From: Arthrobacter sp. NicSoilB8
GTDB taxonomy: Bacteria > Actinomycetota > Actinomycetes > Actinomycetales > Micrococcaceae
Reading direction: 5' to 3'
NCBI RefSeq assembly: GCF_019977355.1
Contig: NZ_AP024655.1
Coordinates: forward strand, 3,968,001-4,032,000
DNA: 64,000 bases
Under the pieces are notes generated by a model that searched no databases, was not told where the DNA came from, and saw only the letters and a list, made by a program, of their open reading frames with translations. Below, piece after piece: positions 9,110-17,921 of the stretch; position 1 is the stretch's first letter, and each line of letters opens with the position of its first letter. The position numbers and the translations under genes were made by a program.

Positions 9110-10336
9110 CTAGACGTCGAAGTCGACCGTGACTTCCGGGGTGGTGGGGTGGGACTGGCAGGTCAGAACGTAGCCTTTGTCCAGCTCGTCCTGCTCCAGG
9201 GCGTAGTTCTCGTCCATGGTGACACTGCCGGTGACCACCTTGGCCCGGCAGGTGCCGCAGACGCCGCCGGCGCAGGCGAACGGCACATCGGGCCGGACCC
9301 GGAGGGCGGCGTTGAGAATGGATTCCCGGGCGTGGGTGGGGCTCGCCACTTCGCCCTGCAGGCCGTCCAGCTTGAACGTGATCTTGTACGTGTCCTGCGA
9401 CTCGTCGGCAATGACGGGCCGGCCGATGTTGCCCTCGGGCCGGTCGGGCTTGCCGGAGGTGAACAGTTCAAAGCGGACGTGCTCGGGGGCGACGCCGCGC
9501 GCGGCGAGGGTGTCCCGGCAGAGCTGGACGAGTTCGAACGGGCCGCAGAGGAACCATTCGTCGACGTCGTCCGCGTGGATGGCGGTACCCAGCAGCGCCT
9601 GGAGCTTCTCGGCGTCGATCCTGCCGCTGAGCAGCGGCGCGATCCGCTGCTCACGGGAGAGCACGTGGTGCAGTGCCAGCCGGGCCGGGTACTTGTCCTT
9701 CAGGTCCGCGAGTTCTTCGAGGAACATCACGTCCATGGCGGCCTTGTTGGCGTAGATGAGGTCGAAGCGGGTTTCGGGGTGGGCCGCCAGCAGGGTGCGG
9801 GCGATGGCGATCACGGGAGTGATGCCGGATCCGGCGGCGATGGCCACGAACGAGCCGGGCTCCCCCGCCAGCTCTTCCGGATGGTTCATCGAGTTCATGA
9901 CGTTCTGTTCCACGGGCTTGCCGTCGCGGCCGTGCTTGGAGACGAAGGCGCCCATGGGGCTCATGACGTCCAGGACGTCGCCGGCCTTGAGTTCGGCGTT
10001 GGCCCACGTGGAGAAGATGCCGCCGAGGTCCTTCTTGATGGCCACGCGGATTTCGCTGCTGCCATCCTCGAAGCTGCGCGGTTCGGCGCAGATCGAGTAG
10101 CTGCGCCGGATCTCGTGCGGCTGGCCGTCGGCATCGGGCAGGGTGGTGCGCAGGGCGACGTACTGGCCCGGCAGGTAGTCGAACTGGCCGGCGAGCTCGG
10201 CCGGGACAGCGAAGGTCACCTCGATGGCGTCGTCGGTGAGCCGGCGGACCTCGTCCACCGTCAGTGGGTGGAAGGACGCCCGACGGCGGCCGGTGGCTGC
10301 GGCCGACTCCGCGGCGGTCTGGCGGACAACAGTCAT
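9110..10336 (-). CDS. paaE: Phenylacetyl-CoA epoxidase reductase subunit
   Basis: A 408-residue reductase feeding electrons from NAD(P)H to the PaaAC di-iron centre. It has an FAD-binding barrel (RRSYSIC), an NAD(P)-binding domain (AAGSGITPVIAIA) and a C-terminal plant-type ferredoxin domain with CAGGVCGTC followed by a distant TCQSH cysteine, the four ligands of a 2Fe-2S cluster. Domain order and length match PaaE. The ATG at 10336 follows the paaD stop by 15 bases. The first 20 residues form a Ala-rich tail before the barrel, slightly longer than in E. coli PaaE. Confidence 0.95.
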   Translation of the reverse strand: MTVVRQTAAESAAATGRRRASFHPLTVDEVRRLTDDAIEVTFAVPAELAGQFDYLPGQYVALRTTLPDADGQPHEIRRSYSICAEPRSFEDGSSEIRVAIKKDLGGIFSTWANAELKAGDVLDVMSPMGAFVSKHGRDGKPVEQNVMNSMNHPEELAGEPGSFVAIAAGSGITPVIAIARTLLAAHPETRFDLIYANKAAMDVMFLEELADLKDKYPARLALHHVLSREQRIAPLLSGRIDAEKLQALLGTAIHADDVDEWFLCGPFELVQLCRDTLAARGVAPEHVRFELFTSGKPDRPEGNIGRPVIADESQDTYKITFKLDGLQGEVASPTHARESILNAALRVRPDVPFACAGGVCGTCRAKVVTGSVTMDENYALEQDELDKGYVLTCQSHPTTPEVTVDFDV

Positions 10337-10351
10337 GGAGGCACCTGTTCC

Positions 10352-10915
10352 TTACAAAACTTTGAAGTAGTCGAACGGTTCCTTGCAGTCCTGGCACACA
10401 TAGAGGGCCTTGCAGGACGTGGAACCGAAGCGGGTGAGTTCTTTGGTGTTCAGCGATGAGCACTGGGGACATTTGACGGCGAGCGAGAGCCGGACCGGGC
10501 CGGCGTGGCGGAGGGCCGCCGAGTGGCCGGACGGCGGGGCGATCCCGTACTTCTCCAGCTTGGCCTTGCCGTCCTCGCTCATCCAGTCCGTGGTCCAGGC
10601 CGGGGAGAGGACGAGTTCCACCCGGACGCTCGGGTACCCCGCGCGGTGGAAGGCCGCAGTGATGTCGTCCCGGATGGCGTCCATGGCGGGGCAGCCGGAG
10701 TAGGTCGGGGTGATGGTGACCTGGACGGCCGGAACCATCCCGCCGTCGTCGTAGAGCTGGACGTCGCGCAAGATGCCGAGATCGGCAATGGTGAGGACCG
10801 GGATTTCGGGGTCGCAGACCGTGGCGGCCACCGCCCAGGCTTTCTCCTGGGCGGTGTTGCCCTGGGCGACCTTGCGGCGCTCCGCGGTTTCCGGATCGGA
10901 CACAAACATTTCCAT
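10352..10915 (-). CDS. paaD: Phenylacetyl-CoA epoxidase accessory protein
   Basis: A 187-residue protein with an N-terminal DUF59/MIP18-like domain (PEIPVLTIADLGILRDV, and TYSGCPAMD with its conserved Cys) and a C-terminal zinc-ribbon (CPQC with a later CQDC). PaaD is needed for epoxidase activity and is thought to help iron-sulphur or di-iron centre assembly. I chose the ATG at 10915, 5 bases after the paaC stop, because the upstream frame overlaps paaC and shows no family resemblance. It lies in order in paaABCDE. Confidence 0.93.
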   Translation of the reverse strand: MEMFVSDPETAERRKVAQGNTAQEKAWAVAATVCDPEIPVLTIADLGILRDVQLYDDGGMVPAVQVTITPTYSGCPAMDAIRDDITAAFHRAGYPSVRVELVLSPAWTTDWMSEDGKAKLEKYGIAPPSGHSAALRHAGPVRLSLAVKCPQCSSLNTKELTRFGSTSCKALYVCQDCKEPFDYFKVL

Positions 10916-10920
10916 GATGC

Positions 10921-11856
10921 TTACCAGCTGGCCCCGGGGTACTCGCGGGCGAGCACCTGCATTTCGGCGAGGATGTAGCCGAGGTGTTCGGAGTGCAGGC
11001 CCCGCCGGCCTCCGCCGGGTGCGGGCTGCACATCGGGGACGTCGAGCTCCGCCTCGGCCAGGACCTCGCCGGTGAGCCGGTCGAAGTCCGCGCGCAGGCT
11101 CGAGGGCTGCGGCGCCACGCCGGCGTCGTTGAGGCGCCCGGTGAGTTCGTCGTCGCGGAACAGCTCGTCCACGTAGGGCCAGATGACCTTGAACGCGTGG
11201 ATCATGCGCTGGCGGGACTCGTCCGTGCCCTGGGCCAGGCGCAGGACCCACTGGGTGCTGTGGTCCCGGTGGTAGTCCACTTCCTTGGCTGCCTTGGCGG
11301 CGATGCCGGCGAGGGTGGCGTCGGTGGAGGACGTCAGCCGGCGGTAGAGCTCGAACTGGTAGTGGCTGACCACGAACTGCCGGGCGATGGTGACGGCGAA
11401 GTCCCCGTTGGGCTGTTCGAAGAGCTCCACCGAGCGGAACTCGTGTTCGCGGCGGAAGTAGGCGAGATCGTCCTCGCTGCGGGCTGTGCCGTCCTCTCCG
11501 AGAGCGCCGCCGGCGTAGCTGAGGAAGGACCGGGCGTGGCCGAGCTCGTCCAGGGCGATGTTGCCCAGGGCGATGTCCTCTTCGAGTTCGGGTGCGCGGG
11601 AGATCCAGTGGCCAAGGCGCTGGGCCAGGATCAGGGCGTCGTCGCCCAGCCGCAGGGCGAACTCGGCGACGTCCTCGCTCGGCTTGGCGGTGCCGCGGCT
11701 GACGGCCAGCGCGATGTCTTCGGGGCGGAGGGCGTTGCCTGGTGTGATGCGAGTGGCGCTGGCGGTACCGTCGCCGCTGGCTCCGGCACCGGACACGCCA
11801 ACGGAGATATCGCCGTGGCCGCCTTCGTGCAGATCTGTTTCAGGTGTTGTGCTCAC
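10921..11856 (-). CDS. paaC: Phenylacetyl-CoA epoxidase structural subunit
   Basis: A 311-residue all-helical ferritin-like protein. It pairs with PaaA; it keeps the fold but lacks a full catalytic iron site in characterised members. Visible landmarks are LGDDALILAQRLGHWISRAPELEEDIALGN (in part) and DYHRDHSTQWVLRL. The first about 50 residues are a Gly/Ala/Thr-rich extension absent from enterobacterial PaaC (about 248 residues). It overlaps paaB by 4 bases, indicating translational coupling, and is followed directly by paaD. Confidence 0.94.
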   Translation of the reverse strand: MSTTPETDLHEGGHGDISVGVSGAGASGDGTASATRITPGNALRPEDIALAVSRGTAKPSEDVAEFALRLGDDALILAQRLGHWISRAPELEEDIALGNIALDELGHARSFLSYAGGALGEDGTARSEDDLAYFRREHEFRSVELFEQPNGDFAVTIARQFVVSHYQFELYRRLTSSTDATLAGIAAKAAKEVDYHRDHSTQWVLRLAQGTDESRQRMIHAFKVIWPYVDELFRDDELTGRLNDAGVAPQPSSLRADFDRLTGEVLAEAELDVPDVQPAPGGGRRGLHSEHLGYILAEMQVLAREYPGASW

Positions 11857-12158
11857 AGGTGCTTCACGCCCTCACTCTTGGTGTAGTACGTGGCGTGCCG
11901 GTAGTCCTTGCCCTGCGGGGATTCAAAGAAGGACCCTTTGGAATCGGGGTCGCTGGACGCGATGGCGTCCGCCGGGACCACCCAGATGGACACGCCCTCG
12001 TTCCGGCGGGTGTAGAGGTCGCGGGCGTTCCGCAGGGCCATGGCCGCGTCCGGGGCGTGCAGGGATCCTGCGTGGACGTGGGACAGGCCGCGGCTGGAGC
12101 GGACGAATACTTCCCAGATCGGCCAGACGTTGCCTGCGTGGGGTTCGGGGGTTGTCAT
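11853..12158 (-). CDS. paaB: Phenylacetyl-CoA epoxidase small subunit
   Basis: A 101-residue protein matching Paa[27 protein letters not shown] near the N-terminus in split form ([19 protein letters not shown]), then [19 protein letters not shown]. PaaB bridges PaaAC heterodimers in the epoxidase complex. Both ends overlap neighbours by 4 bases (ATGA-type junctions with paaA and paaC), so translation of the three subunits is coupled. Confidence 0.95.
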   Translation of the reverse strand: MTTPEPHAGNVWPIWEVFVRSSRGLSHVHAGSLHAPDAAMALRNARDLYTRRNEGVSIWVVPADAIASSDPDSKGSFFESPQGKDYRHATYYTKSEGVKHL

Positions 12159-13186
12159 GCTGCGGATTCCTTCTCTGCTTGCTTGCGGCGCTGCTTGTCG
12201 GCATAGGCTGCGGCGGCTTCGCGCACCCAGGCGCCGTTCTGGTGTGCCTCGCGGCGCCGTTCCAGGCGCTGGGCGTTGCAGGGGCCGCGGCCGGCCAGGA
12301 CTTCGTGGAATTCATCCCAGTCCAGCGGCCCGTGCTCCCATTTCTTGGTTTCCTCGTTGAAACGGATGTCCTTGTCCGGCAGCGTCAGTCCCAGGACCTT
12401 GACCTGCTCCATCATCATGCCGACGAACCGGTTGCGGAGCTCGTCATTGCTGAAGCGCTTGATGTTCCAGGCCATGGACTGCTTGGAGTTGGGCGAATCG
12501 TCATCCGGCGGCCCGAACATCATCAGGGCCGGGGCGTACCAGCGGTTCACCGCGTCCTGGGCCATCTGCTTCTGCTCGGGGGTGCCGTGCGAGAGTTCCA
12601 GCAGGATCTCGAAGCCCTGGCGCTGGTGGAAGGATTCTTCCTTGCAGACGCGGACCATCGCGCGGCCGTAGGGGCCGAAGGACGCGCGGCACAGCGGCAC
12701 CTGGTTGGCGATAGCGGCGCCGTCGACCATCCAGCCGATGGCCCCCATGTCCGCCCAGGTCCGGGCGGGGTAGTTGAAGATGGAGGAATATTTGGCCTTG
12801 CCGTCCATCAGGTCCTGCATCATCTGGTCACGCGGCTGGCCGAGAGTCTCGGCGGCAGAGTAGAGGTAGAGTCCGTGGCCGGCCTCGTCCTGGACCTTGG
12901 CCATGAGGATGGCCTTGCGCTTCAGGCTCGGGGCGCGGGAGATCCAGTTGGCTTCGGGCTGCATGCCGATGATTTCCGAGTGCGCATGCTGCGAGATCTG
13001 GCGCAGGAGGGTCTTGCGGTACGCCGGGGGCATCCAGTCGCGCGGCTCGATCCGGGAATCTTCCGCCATGACCTTGTCGAAATAGGCCTGGCCCTCGGCG
13101 TCGCGCCGGGCCGCGTCCTCGAGGCTCTGTTCATGCCGTGCCGGCGATGGCTCGGCGGGCACTGACTGCAGGGTCTGCGATGCCAT
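12155..13186 (-). CDS. paaA: Phenylacetyl-CoA 1,2-epoxidase catalytic subunit
   Basis: A 343-residue ferritin-like di-iron oxygenase subunit that epoxidises the aromatic ring of phenylacetyl-CoA with O2. Iron-ligand motifs of the family are visible: [11 protein letters not shown] and [13 protein letters not shown], plus the substrate-pocket segment [13 protein letters not shown]. The length is slightly above the enterobacterial form owing to a tail rich in Lys, Arg and Glu at the C-terminus. The ATG at 13186 has AGGAG six bases upstream. It is the first gene of paaABCDE-G and carries the promoter and repressor box described just upstream. Confidence 0.96.
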   Translation of the reverse strand: MASQTLQSVPAEPSPARHEQSLEDAARRDAEGQAYFDKVMAEDSRIEPRDWMPPAYRKTLLRQISQHAHSEIIGMQPEANWISRAPSLKRKAILMAKVQDEAGHGLYLYSAAETLGQPRDQMMQDLMDGKAKYSSIFNYPARTWADMGAIGWMVDGAAIANQVPLCRASFGPYGRAMVRVCKEESFHQRQGFEILLELSHGTPEQKQMAQDAVNRWYAPALMMFGPPDDDSPNSKQSMAWNIKRFSNDELRNRFVGMMMEQVKVLGLTLPDKDIRFNEETKKWEHGPLDWDEFHEVLAGRGPCNAQRLERRREAHQNGAWVREAAAAYADKQRRKQAEKESAA

Positions 13187-13217
13187 GGTTGCTCCTATGA
13201 ATTTCCGATAAATAATT

Positions 13218-13262
13218 ACCGACCGTTCGTTCAGGATATGGGGAAGGGCGCAGACGCGTCAA
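13218..13262 (-). promoter_or_regulatory. paaA promoter with PaaR-type operator
   Basis: On the minus strand a -35 TTGACG (13257-13262) and a -10 TATCCT (13233-13238) are 18 bases apart. Directly downstream lies ACCGACCGTTCGTT (13218-13231), matching ACCGNNCGNNCGGT except for one base. The position just after the -10 suits repression by the TetR protein encoded at 37.0 kb. The same core occurs at three other paa promoters in the window. Confidence 0.75.
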
Positions 13263-13315
13263 GCGGTTCTGACCGCAAAGGTGGCCAGGGTGGAGCCCAG
13301 GCGTGAAGGGGGCAG

Positions 13316-14749
13316 CTATGGAGCCCTGTACTCCAGGATGAGGAGCGGCTCAGATGGCGGGATCACTGCCCGGGGCTTGTCACCGTTCACGGGCATCGAG
13401 CGCCACTGCAGGATGTAGACGCTCTTGCCGGACTTTGTCGTGGTTTTGTTGGTCACCAGCTGGGGATCGTCTCTCAGCACAGGGAGGACCGGTGAGCCAA
13501 CGAGCGGTGACGGAGTCGGGGCGTCCGACTTTACGCCGAGTGACTTTTCATCCAGGACTATAGTGCGCGTATTGCTGTTGCAGGTGTAGTTGAGCTGGAG
13601 AGTGCCGTTTGCTGCTCTCTTGACGGCCCCGACGGAGAAGGGGAAGCGCAGGCTGCCCGTGCCCTGGACAGGAAATACGCCGTTCCAGCGGGTGATCCGC
13701 GTTCGATACCAGGTCCCTGAGGCGTCGCCCCGGGCGAGGAAGAGTTGGTTCCCTCTCGCGGCGTCGTAGCGCGTGTAGCTGATGATGGGCCGGTTGGCGC
13801 TGTCAAAGCCAATGCCCACGATTCCGTTGACCAAACCCGAACCCACGGTTGCGGGGTCGACCGTGGCGGGGCTCTGTTTTGTCATGGGCATGGTCAAGTT
13901 TGCTCCCTGGACATTCTGCCAGTGGATGAAATCCTTGGTCTTCGCATATGAAAGCGAATGGTTGGTGGATACGTCCGTTGTATCTCGCCACATCCATGCC
14001 ATGTGGAAATAGCCGTCAGGCCCGGGGATCGGAGAAGTGGAATAGGCGCTGCTATTTCCCTGCCCATCCAATATGCCCCTGGAGGCGACAACCTGCCACT
14101 TTCTGCTCGGCGCGATGAAGCGGTAGATGTATTCACTGCCATTACCACTGCGGCCGTACCTGAATTTGAAATATAACTCCCCCGAGGCACTTTTCAGGAA
14201 TTGGGGATAGGTGACCCTGGATTCGAGCGTTGAATTAGCCAGCGTGGGAACCCGGGCGAGGGTGGCGATATTCCCGGGTGTGGAGGTCATGTAGTAGTTC
14301 AGGCTTGAGTCGTGCATATTGCCGGCCACATGCAGATTTCCATTGATGTCCAGCTCCATGGTGATGTATTTGTGGCTGTCCCAGTCAACGCTGGTATCTA
14401 GAACCTTGGTGGTCCAGCCGCCGGTGCCCACCCGACTCTTGATAATGAGCCTGCGGTGGCCGTCGTAGTAGCCCACGTACTGCCTGCTTCCGTCGACCAG
14501 GATGTCCTGCCCCACCGGCTGGCCCGCCCATGTGGTGCCGACCTGGGTGGTGGAGAAATAACGGTACGTGGGCGACCCGCTAGAGTCACCGGGAACCCCG
14601 CGGTCCTTGTTGCAGACAAGAGTGTTGGCGGCCAACACGGTGGGTGCCAGCGCAACTGGAAGTTGGCTCCGAACTTCGACGGGGCCAAGTGCATTACTCG
14701 TCACTACGAGTACCGCCGCGAGGGCCGCGGCCAGGCCACCCAATATCAT
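13316..14749 (-). CDS. Secreted BNR-4 repeat protein (possible glycan-active enzyme)
   Basis: A 477-residue protein with a hydrophobic N-terminus (residues 1-25, few positive charges) that may be a signal or anchor sequence. The rest resembles BNR_4 proteins, a beta-propeller family: DGHRRLIIKSR, DWDSHKYITMELDINGNLHVAGNMH (split in reading) and YFHMAWMWRDT. Related propellers include polysaccharide lyases that act on rhamnose-uronic acid glycans, but others have no known activity. Its place between the paa operon and the exopolysaccharide-control genes suggests work on surface or environmental glycan; that is inference. Start is ATG at 14749. It is not co-transcribed with paaA. Confidence 0.7.
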   Translation of the reverse strand: MILGGLAAALAAVLVVTSNALGPVEVRSQLPVALAPTVLAANTLVCNKDRGVPGDSSGSPTYRYFSTTQVGTTWAGQPVGQDILVDGSRQYVGYYDGHRRLIIKSRVGTGGWTTKVLDTSVDWDSHKYITMELDINGNLHVAGNMHDSSLNYYMTSTPGNIATLARVPTLANSTLESRVTYPQFLKSASGELYFKFRYGRSGNGSEYIYRFIAPSRKWQVVASRGILDGQGNSSAYSTSPIPGPDGYFHMAWMWRDTTDVSTNHSLSYAKTKDFIHWQNVQGANLTMPMTKQSPATVDPATVGSGLVNGIVGIGFDSANRPIISYTRYDAARGNQLFLARGDASGTWYRTRITRWNGVFPVQGTGSLRFPFSVGAVKRAANGTLQLNYTCNSNTRTIVLDEKSLGVKSDAPTPSPLVGSPVLPVLRDDPQLVTNKTTTKSGKSVYILQWRSMPVNGDKPRAVIPPSEPLLILEYRAP

Positions 14750-15174
14750 GCGCGAACGGTAACATGCTGACTTCGTCCGGAATAGGTGATTTTGGCTTGA
14801 AAATTCGCCTTTGTTTCTGATTTCACATCAGGAGGGGACTCGCGCAACAGGACTTCACATGCGTAACGCAGTGACGCGAATTCATCTACTTACTTCATCT
14901 ACGCACACCGGAAAAGAAATACCTATACGCCTCCGTTTAAATACCTAGCGGCCGACGCTTAACTCCGGAAATTGACCCGCGTAGGGTTCCGGAGGACTGC
15001 GTATCGGTGCTGGGTTTTTACGGCCTTCCACCTGCAAAAGCTGTGAGTTCCCTGACAGTGTGTAATGAGGGCTATTTGTTGCCGAAGAGTAGGCGTAGCT
15101 TTCGAAGTGAAAGCGTCTCTCTCCACGGGGCCACATCCTGGAGGGGCCGGCCTCCGGATTCGGGATAGGTCACA
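14750..15174. other. Intergenic region, no gene seen
   Basis: 425 bases between the divergent BNR protein gene and a small secreted-protein gene. It is AT-richer than the flanks, with several short TA-rich stretches near 14870-14945 where promoters are likely. A 63-codon leftward frame (14945-15136) has no signal, ribosome-binding site or recognisable family, and I do not call it. Confidence 0.5.
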
Positions 15175-15531
15175 ATGAATGCTCATAAGCGTGGTGCGTC
15201 ACTCCTGGCCATCAGCTCCATCCTCTTGGGGGCGGCCAGCTACGCAGCGGCGATCGCCCCGGTACAGGCAGGGCAGCAAGTCGCGGACAACAGTGCCATC
15301 CTGATCTCAACGATCGCCGAAGAGCACGACGCACGTTCAACACACCAGAACCGTGAGCCGGCCCACCGGGCCACTAACGGGAAAAGGGCAACCAAGGCCG
15401 GGCTGGATGTGACTTCCGACGAAGCGCAGCCGGTGGAGCAGACCGTCGCCCAGTCCACGAAAGGCAGCAACTTGGACGTGGTGCTGAGATCCCTGCCGAG
15501 ACGAGACAGCCAACCGTCGGATTGCTCGTAG
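15175..15531 (+). CDS. Small secreted protein of unknown function
   Basis: A 118-residue frame starting MNAHKRGASLLAISSILLGAA, a good signal peptide with a likely cleavage near VQAGQ (about residue 32). The remainder is hydrophilic, rich in Thr, Ala, Glu and Arg and low in order-promoting residues, so probably unstructured. I recognise no family. It ends 53 bases before the signal peptidase gene, which may be in the same transcript and could process it. A weak GGATAGG lies before the ATG. Confidence 0.5.
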   Translation: MNAHKRGASLLAISSILLGAASYAAAIAPVQAGQQVADNSAILISTIAEEHDARSTHQNREPAHRATNGKRATKAGLDVTSDEAQPVEQTVAQSTKGSNLDVVLRSLPRRDSQPSDCS

Positions 15532-15584
15532 AACCTGTATCCCCGTCGTCTACACCGAAAGATCGCCGGTGATAGCTTGAACTC

Positions 15585-16298
15585 GTGAAGATCGCTGCCG
15601 GCAAGAAGCTCCCCCTCTGGGCCTCCATGGCCCTGAACATGCTGATTGCCCTGGTGGCCGTCGCCCTGGTGCAAGGGTTCCTGATGAAGGCCTACCGGAT
15701 ACCGTCCGGATCAATGGAGCCGACGCTCCAGGGGTCTGCGGGCGACGGAGACAGAATCCTGGTCAACCGGATTGCCTACGCCGGCTCAGAACCGCACACC
15801 GGCGACATCGTGGTGTTCACCCGGCCGGACAGCTGGCAGGCCGAATCGGCGGTGGCACGCGGCGGCGGCATCGCCGGGCTGGCCCGGTCCTTCGGAGACG
15901 TGACAGGGATCGGGCCCTCCAACGAGCAATTCCTGGTGAAGCGGGTAGTTGCCACCGGCGGCCAAACCATCAGCTGCTGCGGACAGGATGGCAAACTGCT
16001 CATCGACGGCCAACCCCTCGATGAGCCCTACATCTTTGAAGATCTGCCGTTTGAGCCAGGCAGCATTGACTGCCAGACCAGCCCCCGGTCGCTCCGGTGT
16101 TTTCCCGCGTTTTCCGTCCCCAAGGGAGAGCTCGTGGTGCTGGGGGACCACCGTTCGGTCTCGAATGATTCCGCCATCAACTGCCGGACCCTGACTGTTG
16201 TGGCGGGCGACTGCATGAGGACGATCAAGTCCTCAGCCGTTGTCGGGCAAGTGGCGGCGAGATTCTGGCCGCTGGAGCGCGCCGGCGGCGTGGGCTGA
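15585..16298 (+). CDS. lepB: Signal peptidase I
   Basis: A 237-residue membrane protease that removes signal peptides from exported proteins. One membrane helix (about 13-33) precedes the catalytic box PSGSMEPTL with Ser43; the general-base Lys is in FLVKRVVATGG (Lys119), and the C-terminal box is GDHRSVSNDS. The start is GTG at 15585. Unusually it has six Cys in its extracytoplasmic part (SCCGQ, IDCQ, RCFP, NCRT, GDCM), suggesting disulfide bridges. It sits among exopolysaccharide and exported-protein genes rather than in the usual rplS-lepB-rnhB locus, so it is probably a second, locus-specific signal peptidase. Confidence 0.93.
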   Translation: MKIAAGKKLPLWASMALNMLIALVAVALVQGFLMKAYRIPSGSMEPTLQGSAGDGDRILVNRIAYAGSEPHTGDIVVFTRPDSWQAESAVARGGGIAGLARSFGDVTGIGPSNEQFLVKRVVATGGQTISCCGQDGKLLIDGQPLDEPYIFEDLPFEPGSIDCQTSPRSLRCFPAFSVPKGELVVLGDHRSVSNDSAINCRTLTVVAGDCMRTIKSSAVVGQVAARFWPLERAGGVG

Positions 16299-16316
16299 CC
16301 CTCCCAGGAAGAAGAA

Positions 16317-16353
16317 ATCCCCTCGGAGCGGGTGCTCCAAGGGGATCTCTTTA
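16317..16353. terminator. Bidirectional terminator between lepB and the BY-kinase gene
   Basis: An about 13-bp stem with one mismatch (16317-16329 with 16334-16346), followed rightward by TCTCTTT. It lies between two convergent genes. Confidence 0.7.
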
Positions 16354-16367
16354 GTGCCAGTTGGCGT

Positions 16368-17828
16368 CTATCGCGCCGCCACCGGCTCGGCGGACTGATA
16401 CGAGGTGTAGTACCTGTACGAGTCCGCGCCGGTCACGGGCACGCGGTTGAGAATGGTGCCGAAGACGTTGGCGTTCACGCGCCCGAGGTTGCCGAGCGAC
16501 TTGCCAAGCTCCTCATCGGTGGTTTTGCCGGACCTGACAACAACGATTGCTCCGTCGGCGATGCGGCTGAGGACGGCGGCGTCCGTCACGGGGAGCAACG
16601 GCGGGGCGTCAACGAGCACAATGGCGTCCTGGGCGAGCGTCTTGAGCAACGTCTTCATGGCCTGCGAGCCCAACAGCTCACTGGGGTTCGGCGGGATCCG
16701 GCCGGATCCGAGTACACGCAGGTTTGGCATCGCGCTCCATTCCTGCAGCACGTCCTCCAGCTCGGCATGGCCGCTCAGGACGTCGGTGACACCGACTCCG
16801 GGGATCAGGTTGAAGACATCGACCAGCGTGGGGCGGCGCAGGTCGCCGTCGACGACCACAACGTTCTCGCCGGCGGCGGCCATGGTGACCGCCAGGTTGG
16901 CCGTCACCGTTGATTTGCCCTCGGCCGGAACTGAACTCGTCACGACAATAATCCGCGGGGGATTGTCGACGTCGACATACTGCAGATTCGTCCGGAGTTC
17001 CCGCAGCGCTTCAGTGATGGCATGCGAGCCTTCGCCCGATGCGACCGGGCTAAACCCGTCGTCCAGCACTGTGCTTTTCCCGTCCAAGCGGTGATCCACC
17101 GGGAGCGTGCCCAGCACCGGCACGCCGAACCGGCGTTCGATCGCCGTGGCGCTGCGGAGCCTGCGGTCCAGACGGTGGCGAAGCATCGCGTAGAGAAGTC
17201 CGAGAGCCAGACCGGCCAGGGCTCCGATGCCGAGAGCCAGCTTTACGTTAGGGGATGTCGGGGCTGTCGGCAGGACGGCCTCGCCCAGCGGAACCACCCG
17301 GATGACCGGTACGGGGACGACGGTGGAGCCTTCCACCGCTTGGATGCTTTCCAGTTCCTTAACTTGCTCGGCCAGGCCCTTGACCCAGGCATCTGCTACC
17401 CGCTGGGCCATTGCGGGGTCAGTGGACGTGGCAGTGACGGCAAGCTGGGCGCTTTCCTTCGGCACGGTCACGGAGACGGACCCCAGCAGGGCGTCCGGCG
17501 AGGTTGCGAGGCCAAGCGAGGTGACGACGCGCTCGGCCACGAGCCGGGACTTGGCCACGGACTCATACTTGGCGGCCTTGGTCTGGGCCAGGTTCTCGCT
17601 CATGAGCGAAAGGCTAAGGTCGCCTGAACCGCCTGCCACCACAATCCCAGTGGACTGTGCGGCGTAAATCTTCGGCTGCAAGAGGGTCCAGCAGAAGGCG
17701 AGTACGGTCAGGGCCAGTGTGAAGGCCAGTATGCCCTTCCAGCGGGCCCGGGCAATGCGCAGGTAGTCCTCCAGGGCAAGGCCTGCCGGTGTCTGCCCGT
17801 TGTTCTCGGCCGTATCAAAACCAGTCAC
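16368..17828 (-). CDS. Wzz/BY-kinase polysaccharide co-polymerase (tyrosine autokinase)
   Basis: A 486-residue fusion of a chain-length-determinant membrane part and a cytoplasmic bacterial tyrosine kinase. Two membrane helices (about 34-54 and 187-207) flank an extracytoplasmic Wzz domain. The kinase has Walker A (VPAEGKSTVTAN), Walker A' (VVVVDGDLRRPT) and Walker B (AIVLVDAPPLL). The C-terminus has a Tyr cluster (DSYRYYTSYQ), the usual autophosphorylation sites. Such proteins control polymer length and export. The GTG at 17828 has GAGAGGA upstream and was chosen over the ATG at 17870. The matching phosphatase lies at 20.1 kb. Confidence 0.93.
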   Translation of the reverse strand: MTGFDTAENNGQTPAGLALEDYLRIARARWKGILAFTLALTVLAFCWTLLQPKIYAAQSTGIVVAGGSGDLSLSLMSENLAQTKAAKYESVAKSRLVAERVVTSLGLATSPDALLGSVSVTVPKESAQLAVTATSTDPAMAQRVADAWVKGLAEQVKELESIQAVEGSTVVPVPVIRVVPLGEAVLPTAPTSPNVKLALGIGALAGLALGLLYAMLRHRLDRRLRSATAIERRFGVPVLGTLPVDHRLDGKSTVLDDGFSPVASGEGSHAITEALRELRTNLQYVDVDNPPRIIVVTSSVPAEGKSTVTANLAVTMAAAGENVVVVDGDLRRPTLVDVFNLIPGVGVTDVLSGHAELEDVLQEWSAMPNLRVLGSGRIPPNPSELLGSQAMKTLLKTLAQDAIVLVDAPPLLPVTDAAVLSRIADGAIVVVRSGKTTDEELGKSLGNLGRVNANVFGTILNRVPVTGADSYRYYTSYQSAEPVAAR

Positions 17829-17921
17829 GCGTTGGTCCTCTCCCCCGTGCCTGGTCCCAACGACCCACACGAAAAGTTACTTTACGGTACGGTGACCGCG
17901 TTGGTGTGCATATTAACTGCG

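Noticed and set aside
11558..13165. A 535-codon rightward open frame opposite paaAB and paaC
   Set aside because: It runs antisense to three overlapping paa genes and has no family resemblance.
14945..15136. A 63-codon leftward gene upstream of the small secreted protein
   Set aside because: It has no signal sequence, no plausible ribosome-binding site and no family resemblance; the region is more likely regulatory.
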